Shown: positions 8,045 to 17,455, counted from the stretch's first letter. The stretch is 36,333 bases of DNA from Candidatus Physcousia equi (GCA_018065005.1 JAGHUD010000075.1:1-36333), one strand, 5' to 3'. Notes: generated by a model from the letters alone, not told the origin. Made by a program: numbers and translations.

Positions 8045-8372
8045 ATTATCACATATTAACTGTTTTTCGCCGAAAAAAATGCACTTATCTTCTCTCTCTT
8101 TGGCACTGTCGGGAGAACTTGGCATGGATGAATTTGTGTCTCGCAAGAGGATGGCTCCTCTCAGTTTTTTTTCAGATAAAATTTTGCTCAGCATTCGTGT
8201 AAGAAAAAAGCGATTTGCCCTGATTGGAGAGCAAATCGCTTTTATCTTGAGTGTAGGATGTGCGCAACACTTGCTACCATGCACCGACAGCCACTTCGGC
8301 GTGTCTCGACTTCTGGTCGACATTTCGGCGGTCGGGTATCTTATGCCAAACAATATGAAGCAAGGAGCGTCA
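8045..8372. other. Non-coding spacer between ilvD promoter and the TolA-like gene
   Basis: Apart from the hairpin terminator at 8206-8243, I see no credible gene, repeat or RNA in this stretch. Small open frames exist on both strands but overlap the terminator or the ilvD promoter and resemble nothing. Confidence 0.6.
8206..8243 (-). terminator. Intrinsic terminator after the sulfatase/TolA-like unit
   Basis: A perfect 13-bp stem (8206-8218 with 8231-8243) with a 12-base loop. On the minus strand it ends in cttttttctt. It is about 130 bases after the stop of the TolA-like gene and could also work on the plus strand (gcttttatc). Confidence 0.85.
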
Positions 8373-9290
8373 TTACTGTTTGTCGCCGTCTTCCTCGGTG
8401 GAGCTCTTCTCTCTCTGTCGGCGAACGCTCACGGTTTTTTCTTCTGCTTTGGCGGCTTCCTTGGCCTGCTGTGCAGCAATTCGGGCGTCTTCCTTTGCCT
8501 TTTTTTCTGCTTCTTTAGCAGCGTCTTTTTCTGCCTTGGCTTTCGCCTTGGCTTCTGCAGCTTTCGCTTTGGCTTCTTCTTTTTCCTTTCGAGCCTGTTC
8601 CTTTGCCGCAGCTTCCGCAGCTCGTTTCTTTTCTTTCAGTTTCTTTGCGTTGGCAGCTTCACGCTCTGCTTGCAGTCGGAGGGCTTCCTTGTCGCTCAAG
8701 CGTCGTCTCCCAGGAGTGGTCGTATGGGTCTGATTGTCTGCTGCTTTTTCCCCTCCTGCGACACCGGGTGCTGCAACGGGCATGTCCTTTGTACTTTTCT
8801 CTGTGTGGGTCGATGATTCGTCCTTTTCCTTCTTTTTCTTCTCTTTAGTTTGCCCTGCCTGTGCAGCGGTGGGCTGCTCCTTGGCTGTGGGCTGAACTTC
8901 TGGTTTTGCTCCTCGTCGTTCGCGTCGCGTGGTAGCGGTTTTTGCAGCCGGTGTGGTTTGATGTGTTGGCGCTACGTCGTCTGGTTGTAGCACCACCTTA
9001 CGTTCGAAGGCTCTTGGGATGAAGACCTTGCCTCGTTGCTTGGCCGTGCGCTGTGCTTCTTTTTCTCTTTGTTTGTGCACTTGTGCCTTTTCTAGTTCAC
9101 GCTCCAGTTGGCGCGTCATACGTTCCTCTTCTTTGAGACGCTGTCGTGCTGCTTTCTCTTTCTCCTTTGAGCGTTTGATGTCAGCTTTGATAGAGGCAAT
9201 CACACTGTCGTTATTCACCTGAGCCGATGCGGGGATGGCTGTCAGGATGAGTGCCATAAGGACTATTGCTATTATTCTGATGTTCATCAT
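8373..9290 (-). CDS. Secreted Lys/Ala/Glu-rich TolA-like coiled-coil protein
   Basis: This 305-residue protein starts with a clear signal peptide (MMNIRIIAIVLMALILTAI, then PASA before Gln, residues about 1-24). The rest has almost no globular character. Residues 30-85 are a charged helix (repeated KEKEKAARQR-type segments). Residues 85-185 are Thr/Pro/Lys/Glu-rich linker with an RRERRGAK block. Residues 195-290 are an Ala/Lys/Glu helix with repeats such as AKAKAAEAKAKAKAEKDA, similar in composition to the long helix of TolA. There is no TolA C-terminal domain and no membrane anchor besides the signal. It begins 15 bases after the sulfatase stop in the same direction, so the two are probably cotranscribed. 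M1 or M2 (9287) may be the start. The function is not known to me; a periplasmic structural or adaptor role is only inference. Confidence 0.75.
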   Translation of the reverse strand: MMNIRIIAIVLMALILTAIPASAQVNNDSVIASIKADIKRSKEKEKAARQRLKEEERMTRQLERELEKAQVHKQREKEAQRTAKQRGKVFIPRAFERKVVLQPDDVAPTHQTTPAAKTATTRRERRGAKPEVQPTAKEQPTAAQAGQTKEKKKKEKDESSTHTEKSTKDMPVAAPGVAGGEKAADNQTHTTTPGRRRLSDKEALRLQAEREAANAKKLKEKKRAAEAAAKEQARKEKEEAKAKAAEAKAKAKAEKDAAKEAEKKAKEDARIAAQQAKEAAKAEEKTVSVRRQREKSSTEEDGDKQ

Positions 9291-9305
9291 TTGTTTCAGG
9301 GTGGT

Positions 9306-10946
9306 TTATTTCTCTTTTGCTTCGTCGGGCAGACTCAAATGGAACTTCGCCAGGTTGCTCTTGACGTGCTGATTTCGGATGATAGATTTCATCTTCTCTG
9401 CTACTTTTGGGTGGTCGGCGATGATGTCGTGGTCTTCGTGTAGGTCTGTTTTGAGGTCATAGAGGTGGCATTTCCCACCATTGACCACGAGCTTCCAATC
9501 TCCCATGCGCAATCCCATCATGTTTGTTTCATGAAACTCCCAATAGAGGAATTGGTGTTTCTTCTGACCTTTCTTGCCGGTGAGAGTACGGGCAAACGAG
9601 ATGCCGTCATAGTAATCCTGGGTGGGGTCGGTGGCGCCTCTTTCCTGCGCTTTCTTCATGCTATAGGGACGGGCATCAAAACCCGCGTATTCGAGAAAGG
9701 TGGGCATCAGGTCGTAAAAGGCCAGTTGGTGGTCGTTGATGGTTCCGACAGGCACACCTGGACCTTTAGCGATGAAGGGTATGCGTATGCCGCCTTCATA
9801 GGTGCTTCGTTTCTTGCCTTGCAGCAATCCGTCGCGATTGAACCAGTTGGGGTCTGCTCCACCTTCTTCGTGAGGACCATTGTCGGAGGTGAAGATCACG
9901 AGCGTGTTCTCGTCAAATCCTTTCTCCTTGAGCTTGTCCATGATCTCGCCCACATATGCATCAAGGCGTGTCACCATGGCGGCAAATTGAGCGTGCTTGT
10001 CCGTGCCTCCGTAGTACCAGTTGAACAACTGCGTGTTGAACGACTTCTCTGGCATGCCTTCAAAGGCTTTGTGGTAGTGGTCTACGATGCTGTCGTTCGG
10101 TTGCCAGAGTTCTGCATGGGGCAAGGTGTAGGTGAAGATGCCCAAAAAGGGTTTGTCACTCGTTTGTCGGTCAAGCCAATGGAGTGCGTAGCGGTGGATG
10201 AGGTCGGCTGAGTATTGCGTGCGGTTTTCAAAATCAGCGTCGCCGGTGTTGACTGCCTTGTGCAGGATGTTCTGTTCCAACACTTCGGTCATCATCTGTG
10301 TGTCGCCGCGAGCTGGGTCGTATCGATTGAGGAAGTTGGGGTAGTATGTGTGGGCTTGAAATTGACAGATGGGACCATAGTAGACGTCGATGCCACGGCG
10401 ATGGGGCAGTGAGGCACTGCTCGTGGTGGCTGCTTTGCTGGTGTCGGTGTTGCCCAAACTGTCGAGGGCAAAGTCGTTGGGGTGGTCGAGATTGAAATAG
10501 CCTCCCGCCCATTTTCCGAACATGCCGGTGTTGTAGCCTCTTTGCTTGAATAATTCGGGTATGATGGGGTGGGAGAGTAGGTAAGGCTCTTGCCCGATGA
10601 TGTAGTAGTCGCTGTTCTCTCCAAACATATTGTTGCGCTGACAGCCGGACCAATATTCCTTGTTGCCGCGCACATGACCATGACCTGCATGCTGCCCCGT
10701 CATGAAGCAGGCACGACTGGGGGCACTGACCGGACTTCCTGCGTATGCCTGCGTGAATCGCATGCCTTCCTCTGCCATGCGGTCGAGGTTAGGTGTTTCA
10801 ATGAGTTTTTGCCCGTAGCAACCTAAATCGCCATACCCCATGTCGTCACACATGATGTAGATGATATTGGGATGCTTGCTCTGGGCTGCCGTTAGGAGGG
10901 GCAGGGAGCCAAAAAGGAGGAGTGTTAGTTGTCGTGTCATGGCCAT
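9306..10946 (-). CDS. Secreted sulfatase, serine-type
   Basis: A 546-residue arylsulfatase-family (alkaline phosphatase superfamily) enzyme, which hydrolyses sulfate esters, typically on host or dietary glycans in Bacteroidota. An N-terminal signal peptide (TRQLTLLLFGSLPLLTAAQS) directs export. Metal ligands D34-D35 lie in IIYIMCDDMGYGD, and the active-site signature is S74-A-P-S-R78 followed by GQHAGH. Here the residue to be oxidised to formylglycine is Ser, not Cys, so the radical-SAM anaerobic maturase (anSME) would be needed; that gene is not in the window. A second metal site is seen in FTSDNGPHEEGG and the C-terminal domain includes LYDLKTDLHEDHD. The start at 10946 or 10940 is uncertain by two codons. 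The substrate cannot be told from sequence alone. Confidence 0.92.
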   Translation of the reverse strand: MAMTRQLTLLLFGSLPLLTAAQSKHPNIIYIMCDDMGYGDLGCYGQKLIETPNLDRMAEEGMRFTQAYAGSPVSAPSRACFMTGQHAGHGHVRGNKEYWSGCQRNNMFGENSDYYIIGQEPYLLSHPIIPELFKQRGYNTGMFGKWAGGYFNLDHPNDFALDSLGNTDTSKAATTSSASLPHRRGIDVYYGPICQFQAHTYYPNFLNRYDPARGDTQMMTEVLEQNILHKAVNTGDADFENRTQYSADLIHRYALHWLDRQTSDKPFLGIFTYTLPHAELWQPNDSIVDHYHKAFEGMPEKSFNTQLFNWYYGGTDKHAQFAAMVTRLDAYVGEIMDKLKEKGFDENTLVIFTSDNGPHEEGGADPNWFNRDGLLQGKKRSTYEGGIRIPFIAKGPGVPVGTINDHQLAFYDLMPTFLEYAGFDARPYSMKKAQERGATDPTQDYYDGISFARTLTGKKGQKKHQFLYWEFHETNMMGLRMGDWKLVVNGGKCHLYDLKTDLHEDHDIIADHPKVAEKMKSIIRNQHVKSNLAKFHLSLPDEAKEK

Positions 10947-10971
10947 CGTGCTTTCTGTTTGGTTTTCGCCA

Positions 10972-11003
10972 CAAAATTAAGCAAAAGATAGCATTTGTGC
11001 AAG
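10972..11003 (-). promoter_or_regulatory. Promoter of the sulfatase unit
   Basis: On the minus strand, cttg (11000-11003) precedes taattttg (10972-10979) by 20 bases, matching the -33/-7 pattern with one mismatch at -33. The element is about 26 bases upstream of the sulfatase start codon. Confidence 0.65.
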
Positions 11004-11030
11004 CTGCTCACCACAAAATATTAAAAATAT

Positions 11031-11052
11031 TACGCGCGCACACGCACGCGCG
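11031..11052. other. Alternating pyrimidine-purine tract, Z-DNA/cruciform candidate
   Basis: Twenty-two consecutive bases alternate pyrimidine and purine, mostly CG with some CA/TA. cgcgcg blocks at 11033-11038 and 11047-11052 could also pair. AT-rich DNA flanks it on both sides. It lies in the divergent spacer between the sulfatase promoter and the ribosomal promoter. Confidence 0.55.
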
Positions 11053-11283
11053 ATATAATTATATAATGTATACCTATGCCGTATGAGTCGTTGCCATCCA
11101 CAAAATGGTGGCTACTCGATTTGAAAAAATTTGGATGTCAGCGTATCTCGAAACAATACTTTTAGCCCAAATGAGAAACGTAAAACCTATGCAAGCATGT
11201 TAAAAATCTATAAAAAAGCATTAAATTGTGGATAAAAATGAAAAATGTTTGGTAAGAGTGATGGTTAATAGAAAAAAAGTTCG
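11053..11283. other. AT-rich spacer upstream of the str operon promoter
   Basis: No gene is visible. The stretch is AT-rich with short inverted repeats only (for example around 11095-11115, ccatccacaaaatggtgg). It presumably holds upstream promoter sequence for the ribosomal block. Confidence 0.5.
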
Positions 11284-11291
11284 TACCTTTG
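11284..11291 (+). promoter_or_regulatory. -7 element of the str operon promoter
   Basis: tacctttg matches TAnnTTTG. A TTTG at 11248-11251 is too far (32 bases) to be a normal -33, so the upstream element is weak or absent. Start of transcription is expected near 11297, giving a leader of about 77 bases before rpsL. Confidence 0.7.
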
Positions 11292-11299
11292 CAGTCCGA

Positions 11300-11318
11300 A
11301 AGGGCAGATTGTGCCCTT
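11300..11318 (+). promoter_or_regulatory. Hairpin at the 5' end of the str mRNA leader
   Basis: aagggca (11300-11306) pairs with tgccctt (11312-11318) around gattg, within a few bases of the predicted 5' end of the transcript. It could stabilise the message or take part in ribosomal-protein feedback; neither is shown. Confidence 0.45.
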
Positions 11319-11373
11319 ATCGTATTATGTCTGATACAATAATATACAATATAATAACTAAAAAACAAACAAA

Positions 11374-11769
11374 ATGCCTACAATTCAACAATTGGTAAGA
11401 AAAGGTCGTGCCGTGTTGGTAGACAAGAGCAAGAGCCCCGCTCTGGACAGCTGTCCTCAGCGTCGCGGTGTCTGCGTTCGTGTGTACACAACCACGCCTA
11501 AGAAGCCTAATTCGGCTATGCGTAAGGTAGCCCGTGTTCGTTTGACCAACACCAAGGAGGTCAACAGTTACATTCCCGGAGAAGGTCACAACCTGCAGGA
11601 GCACAGCATCGTGCTTGTTCGTGGTGGTCGTGTGAAGGACCTTCCTGGTGTACGTTATCACATCGTTCGCGGTACACTTGACACCGCAGGTGTGGCTAAC
11701 CGCACCCAGCGCCGCTCTAAGTATGGAGCAAAGCGTCCCAAGGCAGGTGCTGCAAATGCTAAGAAGTAA
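11374..11769 (+). CDS. rpsL: 30S ribosomal protein S12
   Basis: S12 sits at the decoding centre of the small subunit. The 131-residue protein has the two conserved decoding loops: [12 protein letters not shown] (Lys43/Lys44) and [14 protein letters not shown] (Lys88, Asp89). These positions carry the wild-type residues associated with streptomycin sensitivity, and Asp89 is the residue methylthiolated in some bacteria. It is the first gene of the ribosomal block, with promoter at 11284 and a hairpin in its leader. Confidence 0.98.
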   Translation: MPTIQQLVRKGRAVLVDKSKSPALDSCPQRRGVCVRVYTTTPKKPNSAMRKVARVRLTNTKEVNSYIPGEGHNLQEHSIVLVRGGRVKDLPGVRYHIVRGTLDTAGVANRTQRRSKYGAKRPKAGAANAKK

Positions 11770-11883
11770 TCAAGAAAACAATTTTTAACCTGTTTTGGAA
11801 GACGACATCAACGGTTGAGTAAGTGCCCAGAGGGGCGCTGAAGACAAAAGACGAAAACAACCCAAAACGAAAACAACGTAACA

Positions 11884-12360
11884 ATGCGTAAAGCAAAACC
11901 AAAAAAGAGAATCATCCTGCCCGATCCCGTCTTCGGTGACGTTAAGGTCAGCAAGTTCGTGAACCATCTCATGTACGATGGCAAGAAGAGCATCAGCTAC
12001 GAAATCTTCTACAATGCTTTGGAGATCGTTGGCAACAAGATGCAGAGTGCAGAAAAGAGCAGCCTCGAAATCTGGAAAGAGGCTCTTGATAAAATCACTC
12101 CCCAGGTGGAGGTAAAGAGCCGTCGTATCGGTGGTGCTACCTTCCAGGTCCCCACGGAAATCCGTCCCGACCGCAAGGAGAGCGTTTCCATGAAGAACAT
12201 GATCAGTTTTGCTCGTAAGCGTGGCGGAAAGACCATGGCTGACAAGCTCGCTGCCGAAATCATGGATGCATTCAACGAGCAGGGTGGTGCTTACAAGCGT
12301 AAGGAGGATATGCACCGCATGGCTGAGGCTAACCGTGCATTCGCTCACTTCCGTTTCTAA
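11884..12360 (+). CDS. rpsG: 30S ribosomal protein S7
   Basis: S7 nucleates assembly of the 30S head and binds the 3' major domain of 16S rRNA. The 158-residue length and motifs ([50 protein letters not shown]) are diagnostic. The gap of 114 bases to rpsL is long for this block. In E. coli S7 represses the str mRNA at the rpsL-rpsG gap, so this spacer may hold a similar site, but I see no clear hairpin in it. Confidence 0.98.
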   Translation: MRKAKPKKRIILPDPVFGDVKVSKFVNHLMYDGKKSISYEIFYNALEIVGNKMQSAEKSSLEIWKEALDKITPQVEVKSRRIGGATFQVPTEIRPDRKESVSMKNMISFARKRGGKTMADKLAAEIMDAFNEQGGAYKRKEDMHRMAEANRAFAHFRF

Positions 12361-12369
12361 ACCATTTCC

Positions 12370-12393
12370 AATTATCAATTATCAATTATCAAT
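12370..12393. repeat. Short tandem repeat (aattatc)n
   Basis: About three and a half copies of the 7-mer aattatc lie in the 60-base gap between rpsG and fusA. Such AT-rich spacer repeats can vary in copy number by slippage, which would change the spacing in front of fusA. Confidence 0.75.
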
Positions 12394-12420
12394 CACTAAT
12401 TCTAATTCCTTAATTGGATT

Positions 12421-14538
12421 ATGGCAAAGCAAGACTTACATCTTACAAGAAATATCGGTATCATGGCGCACATCGATGCCGGTAAGACCACTACCTCCGA
12501 GCGTATCCTTTTCTACACCGGTAAGACGCATAAGATCGGTGAGGTGCACGAGGGTGGTGCAACCATGGACTGGATGGCGCAGGAGCAGGAGCGAGGTATC
12601 ACCATTACCTCTGCTGCTACTACCGCCTACTGGACCTATAACAATATCAAGTACAAGTTCAATCTTATCGATACTCCGGGTCACGTTGACTTCACCGCTG
12701 AGGTGGAGCGCTCACTCCGAGTGCTCGACGGCGCCGTTGCTACTTATTGTGCAGTAGGTGGTGTTGAGCCCCAGTCTGAGACTGTATGGCGTCAGGCTGA
12801 TAAGTATAATGTTCCCCGTATTGGTTATGTAAACAAGATGGACCGATCTGGTGCTGACTTCTTCGAAGTGGTTCGCCAGATGAAGGACGTGCTCGGTGCT
12901 ACACCTGCTGTCATCAGCGTGCCCATCGGCGCTGAGGAGAATTTCAAGGGTCTCGTTGACCTCATCCGTATGAAGGCTATTCTGTGGCACGATGAAACCA
13001 TGGGCGCTGAGTACGATGTGGAAGAAATTCCCGCCGAACTCAAGGATGAGTGCGAAGAATGGCGAGCTAAGCTCATTGAGCAGGCTGCAGAACAAGACGA
13101 GACGCTCATGGAGAAGTTCTTTGAGGATCCCGAAAGCATCACCTCTGAAGAACTGATCGCTGCCATCCGTAAGGGTACCCTCGCTCTGGACCTCGTTCCC
13201 ATGACCTGTGGTTCTTCATTCAAGAACAAGGGAGTACAGACGCTCCTCGACTATGTCTGCATGTTCCTTCCTTCTCCCCTCGACACTCCTGCTATCGTGG
13301 GTACCAATCCTGATAGCGGCGAAGAGGAAACCCGCAAGCCCAGCGAAGACGAGAAGACTTCAGCTCTTGCATTCAAGATCGCTACTGACCCCTATGTGGG
13401 TCGTCTGACCTTCTTCCGCGTTTATAGCGGTAAGGTTGAGGCAGGTAGCTACATCTTCAACCAGCGCTCTGGTAAGAAGGAGCGCGTGAGCCGTCTCTTC
13501 CAGATGCACTCTAATCACCAGAATCCCGTTGAAGTAATCGGTGCCGGTGATATCGGTGCTGGTGTTGGTTTCAAGGATATCCACACTGGTGATACACTCT
13601 GCGACGAAGCAGCTCCCATCATCCTCGAGTCAATGGACTTCCCTGATCCCGTTATCGGTATCGCAGTTGAGCCCAAGACACAGAAGGACCTCGATAAACT
13701 GAGCAATGGTCTTGCTAAGTTGGCAGAGGAAGACCCCACCTTCACCGTAAAAACTGATGAGCAGAGCGGACAAACTGTCATCAGTGGTATGGGTGAGCTT
13801 CACCTCGATATCATCATCGACCGTCTCAAGCGTGAGTTCAAGGTTGAATGTAATCAGGGTAAGCCTCAGGTGAACTACAAGGAGGCTATAACCAATACTG
13901 TTAACCTCCGCGAAGTTTACAAGAAGCAGTCTGGTGGTCGCGGTAAGTTTGCTGACATCATAGTTAATGTAGGTCCCCGCGACGAGGAATACAAGGAGAC
14001 TCCTCTCCAGTTCATCAACAGCGTTACCGGTGGTAATATTCCTAAGGAATTCATTCCTTCTGTTCAGAAGGGCTTCGAAAACGCTATGAAGAATGGTGTG
14101 CTCGGTGGATACCCCATGGATAGTCTGAAGGTTGAACTCTGCGATGGTTCGTTCCACCCCGTTGACTCTGACCAGTTGTCATTCGAAATTGCTGCAATGC
14201 AGGCATACAAGAATGCTTGCGCTAAGGCTAAGCCTGTTCTGATGGAACCCATCATGAAGCTGGAGGTAGTTACGCCCGAAGAATATATGGGTGACGTGAT
14301 TGGTGACCTTAACAAGCGTCGTGGTCAGGTTGAAGGTATGGACACCAACCGCAGCGGTGCACGCATCGTTAAGGCGATGGTGCCTCTTGCTGAGATGTTC
14401 GGTTATGTTACCGCACTGCGTACCATCACTTCCGGTCGCGCAACCAGCAGCATGACTTATGATCACCATGCTCCCGTTAGCAGCAACATTGCAAAGGCTG
14501 TCCTGGAAGAGGTTAAGGGACGCACCGATTTGGTATAA
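12421..14538 (+). CDS. fusA: Elongation factor G
   Basis: EF-G is the GTPase that drives translocation and, with RRF, ribosome recycling. The 705-residue protein has all G motifs: AHIDAGKTT (16-24), [17 protein letters not shown], followed by domains II-V ([23 protein letters not shown], and the domain IV-V region with [13 protein letters not shown] near the end). It lies in the classical str position after rpsG; tuf, which follows fusA in E. coli, is missing here and the S10 operon follows directly. Confidence 0.98.
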   Translation: MAKQDLHLTRNIGIMAHIDAGKTTTSERILFYTGKTHKIGEVHEGGATMDWMAQEQERGITITSAATTAYWTYNNIKYKFNLIDTPGHVDFTAEVERSLRVLDGAVATYCAVGGVEPQSETVWRQADKYNVPRIGYVNKMDRSGADFFEVVRQMKDVLGATPAVISVPIGAEENFKGLVDLIRMKAILWHDETMGAEYDVEEIPAELKDECEEWRAKLIEQAAEQDETLMEKFFEDPESITSEELIAAIRKGTLALDLVPMTCGSSFKNKGVQTLLDYVCMFLPSPLDTPAIVGTNPDSGEEETRKPSEDEKTSALAFKIATDPYVGRLTFFRVYSGKVEAGSYIFNQRSGKKERVSRLFQMHSNHQNPVEVIGAGDIGAGVGFKDIHTGDTLCDEAAPIILESMDFPDPVIGIAVEPKTQKDLDKLSNGLAKLAEEDPTFTVKTDEQSGQTVISGMGELHLDIIIDRLKREFKVECNQGKPQVNYKEAITNTVNLREVYKKQSGGRGKFADIIVNVGPRDEEYKETPLQFINSVTGGNIPKEFIPSVQKGFENAMKNGVLGGYPMDSLKVELCDGSFHPVDSDQLSFEIAAMQAYKNACAKAKPVLMEPIMKLEVVTPEEYMGDVIGDLNKRRGQVEGMDTNRSGARIVKAMVPLAEMFGYVTALRTITSGRATSSMTYDHHAPVSSNIAKAVLEEVKGRTDLV

Positions 14539-14546
14539 ACTAACAA

Positions 14547-14599
14547 GTTGAGGGAGCGATTCGTAGCAAATGACTCTTACGAATCGCCCTCACCTCAAC
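14547..14599 (+). promoter_or_regulatory. Long hairpin in the fusA-rpsJ leader
   Basis: An inner perfect 10-bp stem (14556-14565 with 14578-14587) and an outer 7-bp stem (14547-14553 with 14593-14599) are joined by an asymmetric internal loop; the apical loop is 12 bases. No T-run follows, so it is not a standard terminator. It directly precedes a strong Shine-Dalgarno. Candidate regulatory leader or processing site for the S10 operon. Confidence 0.6.
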
Positions 14600-14614
14600 T
14601 GAGAGGAGGAACGT

Positions 14615-14650
14615 ATGTGTGAACAGCATGAACCTCCCATTCAGATATAA
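14615..14650 (+). CDS. Possible 11-residue leader peptide upstream of rpsJ
   Basis: ATG at 14615 opens an 11-codon frame (MCEQHEPPIQI, then TAA). aggagga at 14604-14610 lies 4 bases before it, one of the strongest Shine-Dalgarno matches in the window. cctcc (14633-14637) within the frame can pair with ggagg (14605-14609), which would hide the ribosome site. It lies between the leader hairpin and rpsJ. A real peptide is unproven; the Shine-Dalgarno could instead be a protein-binding or standby site. Confidence 0.35.
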   Translation: MCEQHEPPIQI

Positions 14651-14683
14651 ATCAATAAACATATTTAAAAGTATTTAACTCAA

Positions 14684-14989
14684 ATGAGTCAGAAAATCCG
14701 TATCAAGCTTAAAAGCTACGACCACACACTCGTAGACAAGTCAGCAGAGAAAATTGTGAAGACGGTTAAGGCTACAAAGGCCGTTGTAAGCGGTCCTATC
14801 CCCCTTCCTACTCACAAGCGCATCTTCACAGTTAACCGTTCAACATTCGTTAACAAGAAGAGCCGTGAACAGTTCGAACTCAGCTCTTACAAGCGTCTCA
14901 TCGACATCTACAGCAGCACTGCTCAGACTGTTGACGCTCTCATGAAGCTCGAACTCCCCAGCGGTGTTGAGGTTGAAATCAAGGTGTAA
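14684..14989 (+). CDS. rpsJ: 30S ribosomal protein S10
   Basis: S10 (101 residues, from [14 protein letters not shown]) is part of the 30S head and also the NusE antitermination factor. The conserved [17 protein letters not shown] loop and [15 protein letters not shown] segment are present. It opens the S10 section after a 145-base structured gap. Confidence 0.98.
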   Translation: MSQKIRIKLKSYDHTLVDKSAEKIVKTVKATKAVVSGPIPLPTHKRIFTVNRSTFVNKKSREQFELSSYKRLIDIYSSTAQTVDALMKLELPSGVEVEIKV

Positions 14990-15063
14990 TAATGCGCGTG
15001 TACATTAATACATATTGCCTAAACAAACAATCAATTTTTATAACAACTAATTGAATAACTGAA

Positions 15064-15681
15064 ATGCCAGGATTATTAGGAAAAAAAATCGGAATGACAT
15101 CCGTATTCAGTGCCGAGGGTAAAAACGTACCATGCACTGTTATCGAAGTAGGTCCTTGTGTGGTTACTCAGATCAAGAGTGTTGAGAAGGATGGCTACGC
15201 TGCCATTCAGCTCGGCTATGAGGAAGCTAAAGAAAAGAATACTTCAGCTCCCCTCATGGGACACTTCAAAAAGGCTGGTACTACCCCCAAGAGACACTTG
15301 GCCGAGTTCACAGGTTTTGAGCAGGAACTTAACCTGGGTGATACCATCACCATTGACATCTTCGCTAACGCAACCTTCGTTGACGTTATCGGTGTATCAA
15401 AGGGTAAAGGTTTTCAGGGCGTTGTAAAGCGTCATGGCTTCGGTGGTGTTGGTCAGGCTACACATGGTCAGGACGACCGTCTGCGCAAGCCCGGTTCAAT
15501 CGGTGCTTGTTCTTACCCAGCAAAGGTGTTCAAGGGTATGCGCATGGGTGGCCAAATGGGTAATGCCCGCGTAACTACACACAACCTGCAAGTGTTAAAG
15601 GTAATTCCCGAGCACAACCTGCTCCTTATTAAGGGTAGCGTGCCAGGATACAATGGTTCAATCGTTAGCATATTGAAGTAA
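15064..15681 (+). CDS. rplC: 50S ribosomal protein L3
   Basis: L3 (205 residues) helps start 50S assembly and reaches the peptidyl transferase centre. Motifs seen are [28 protein letters not shown] and [13 protein letters not shown]. In the central loop GSIG is followed by ACSYP, where E. coli has a glutamine methylated by PrmB, so that modification site appears absent (comparison from memory). The next gene starts 1 base after its stop, indicating coupling to rplD. Confidence 0.98.
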   Translation: MPGLLGKKIGMTSVFSAEGKNVPCTVIEVGPCVVTQIKSVEKDGYAAIQLGYEEAKEKNTSAPLMGHFKKAGTTPKRHLAEFTGFEQELNLGDTITIDIFANATFVDVIGVSKGKGFQGVVKRHGFGGVGQATHGQDDRLRKPGSIGACSYPAKVFKGMRMGGQMGNARVTTHNLQVLKVIPEHNLLLIKGSVPGYNGSIVSILK

Positions 15682-15682
15682 G

Positions 15683-16312
15683 ATGGAAGTTAGTGTATTG
15701 AATTTAAAAGGAGCAGAGACTGGACGTAAAGTCACTCTCAACGATGCGATCTATGCCATCGAGCCCAACGATCACGCCATTTATCTGGACGTGAAATTGT
15801 ACTTGGCTAATCAGCGTCAAGGCACAGCCAAGTCTAAGGAGAGAAGCGAAATTAGTGGTTCTACAAGAAAGCTCGGTCGCCAGAAGGGCGGCGGCGGCGC
15901 GCGCCATGGTGATATCAACTCACCCGTAATGATTGGTGGTGGTCGCGTTTTCGGTCCAAAGCCCCGCGATTACAGTTTCAAACTGAATAAAAAGGTTCGT
16001 CAACTCGCTCGTAAGAGTGCTCTTTCTTATAAAGTGAAGGAGGATGCTATCATCGTAGTTGAGAACATCGCTATGGATGCACCTAAGACTAAAGCGTTTG
16101 TTGAAATCTTAAATAATCTTAAATTGGCCGGAAAGAAGGCGCTGTTCGTATTGCCAGGTGCAGATAAAGTCGTATATTTGTCAGCTCGAAACATCGAACG
16201 CATTTCTACTATGCCCGCAAATGCACTCAACACATACAAGGTTGTTGATGCTGATGTGCTTGTGCTCACAGAGGGCGCAATCGACGTTATTGATGGCAAT
16301 CTGACCAAATAA
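15683..16312 (+). CDS. rplD: 50S ribosomal protein L4
   Basis: L4 (209 residues) lines the exit tunnel; in E. coli it also represses the S10 operon by binding its leader. The tunnel loop is recognised by [22 protein letters not shown] and the [13 protein letters not shown] segment. Given the structured 145-base leader before rpsJ, L4 is a reasonable candidate for a leader-binding repressor here too (inference). Confidence 0.97.
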   Translation: MEVSVLNLKGAETGRKVTLNDAIYAIEPNDHAIYLDVKLYLANQRQGTAKSKERSEISGSTRKLGRQKGGGGARHGDINSPVMIGGGRVFGPKPRDYSFKLNKKVRQLARKSALSYKVKEDAIIVVENIAMDAPKTKAFVEILNNLKLAGKKALFVLPGADKVVYLSARNIERISTMPANALNTYKVVDADVLVLTEGAIDVIDGNLTK

Positions 16313-16328
16313 TAAGGAGTTTACAATT

Positions 16329-16619
16329 ATGGCAAATATCATTAAACCCCTGGTCACTGAGAAGATGACCGGCATTACCGAGAAGCAGAACAAGTTCGGC
16401 TTCATCGTGCGTCCTGATGCCAACAAGATTGAGATCGCCAAGGAAGTTGCAGCACTCTACAATGTCACTGTTCTGGCAGTTAACACCTGCCGCTACGCTG
16501 GCAAACGTAAGAGCCGCTACACCCGTGCTGGACTCATTCGCGGACAGAAGAATGCCTACAAAAAGGCTATCGTCACCATTAAGGAAGGCGAAACAATTGA
16601 TTTCTATAGCAATATCTAA
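16329..16619 (+). CDS. rplW: 50S ribosomal protein L23
   Basis: L23 (96 residues) lies at the tunnel exit and docks SRP and trigger factor. It shows [11 protein letters not shown] near the N-terminus, [14 protein letters not shown] and [14 protein letters not shown] ggag ribosome site (aaggag, about 16315-16320) precedes the start. Confidence 0.96.
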   Translation: MANIIKPLVTEKMTGITEKQNKFGFIVRPDANKIEIAKEVAALYNVTVLAVNTCRYAGKRKSRYTRAGLIRGQKNAYKKAIVTIKEGETIDFYSNI

Positions 16620-16627
16620 TAAATAAG

Positions 16628-17455
16628 ATGGCAGTACGTAAATTTAAGCCCACAACACCGGGCCAGAGACACAAGATTATAGGTACTTTCGAAGAGATTA
16701 CTGCATCAGTACCTGAGAAGTCTCTCGTTTATGGTAAGCGCTCTACTGGCGGCCGTAACAATGAAGGAAAGATGACTATGCGATACATCGGCGGTGGTCA
16801 CCGTAGAAAGTATCGTTTCATCGACTTTAAAAGAGAGAAAGATGGTGTTCCCGCTGTAGTAAAGACAATCGAGTATGATCCTAACCGTTCAGCTCGAATT
16901 GCTCTTCTCTTCTACGCGGATGGTGAAAAACGTTATATTATCGCTCCCAACGGACTTCAAGTTGGCACCACTCTTATGAGTGGCGCTGATGCAGCACCCG
17001 AAATCGGTAATGCACTCCCCCTTGCTAATATTCCCGTTGGTACCGTTATCCACAACATCGAGCTACGCCCAGGTCAGGGTGCGCTGCTCGTACGTTCGGC
17101 TGGTAACTTTGCACAGTTAACTTCTCGTGAGGGTCGTTATTGTGTGATCAAGTTGCCCTCTGGAGAGACTCGTCAGATTCTCTCAGCTTGTAAGGCTACT
17201 GTTGGTAGTGTAGGCAACAGTGATCATGGACTTGAGAGCTCTGGTAAGGCTGGTCGCTCTCGCTGGTTAGGTCGCCGTCCCCACAACCGTGGTGTTGTTA
17301 TGAACCCCCACGACCATCCCATGGGTGGTGGTGAAGGACGTCAGTCTGGTGGTCACCCAAGAAGCCGCAAGGGTCTGTACGCTAAGGGTCTTAAGACTCG
17401 CAGCCCGAAGAAGCAGTCTAACAAGTATATTATCGAAAGAGCTAACAAGAAGTAA
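16628..17455 (+). CDS. rplB: 50S ribosomal protein L2
   Basis: L2 (275 residues) is needed for subunit joining and the peptidyl transferase centre. The SH3/OB domain and the C-terminal segment with [18 protein letters not shown] (the conserved His of the active centre region) are clear. It follows rplW by 8 bases. Confidence 0.98.
   Translation: MAVRKFKPTTPGQRHKIIGTFEEITASVPEKSLVYGKRSTGGRNNEGKMTMRYIGGGHRRKYRFIDFKREKDGVPAVVKTIEYDPNRSARIALLFYADGEKRYIIAPNGLQVGTTLMSGADAAPEIGNALPLANIPVGTVIHNIELRPGQGALLVRSAGNFAQLTSREGRYCVIKLPSGETRQILSACKATVGSVGNSDHGLESSGKAGRSRWLGRRPHNRGVVMNPHDHPMGGGEGRQSGGHPRSRKGLYAKGLKTRSPKKQSNKYIIERANKK

Noticed and set aside
8018..8353. Minus-strand frame of 111 codons between the TolA-like gene and ilvD
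   Set aside because: It spans a strong terminator hairpin and ends inside the ilv promoter region; no similarity recognised.
7995..8816. Plus-strand open frame of 273 codons rich in Phe, Leu, Ser and Cys
   Set aside because: It is the antisense of the Lys/Ala/Glu-rich gene; such composition is the expected mirror of that low-complexity sequence. It also crosses a terminator.
8373..9290. True TolA of the Tol-Pal system
   Set aside because: It has a cleavable signal instead of a membrane anchor, no TolA C-terminal domain, and no tol or pal genes beside it.
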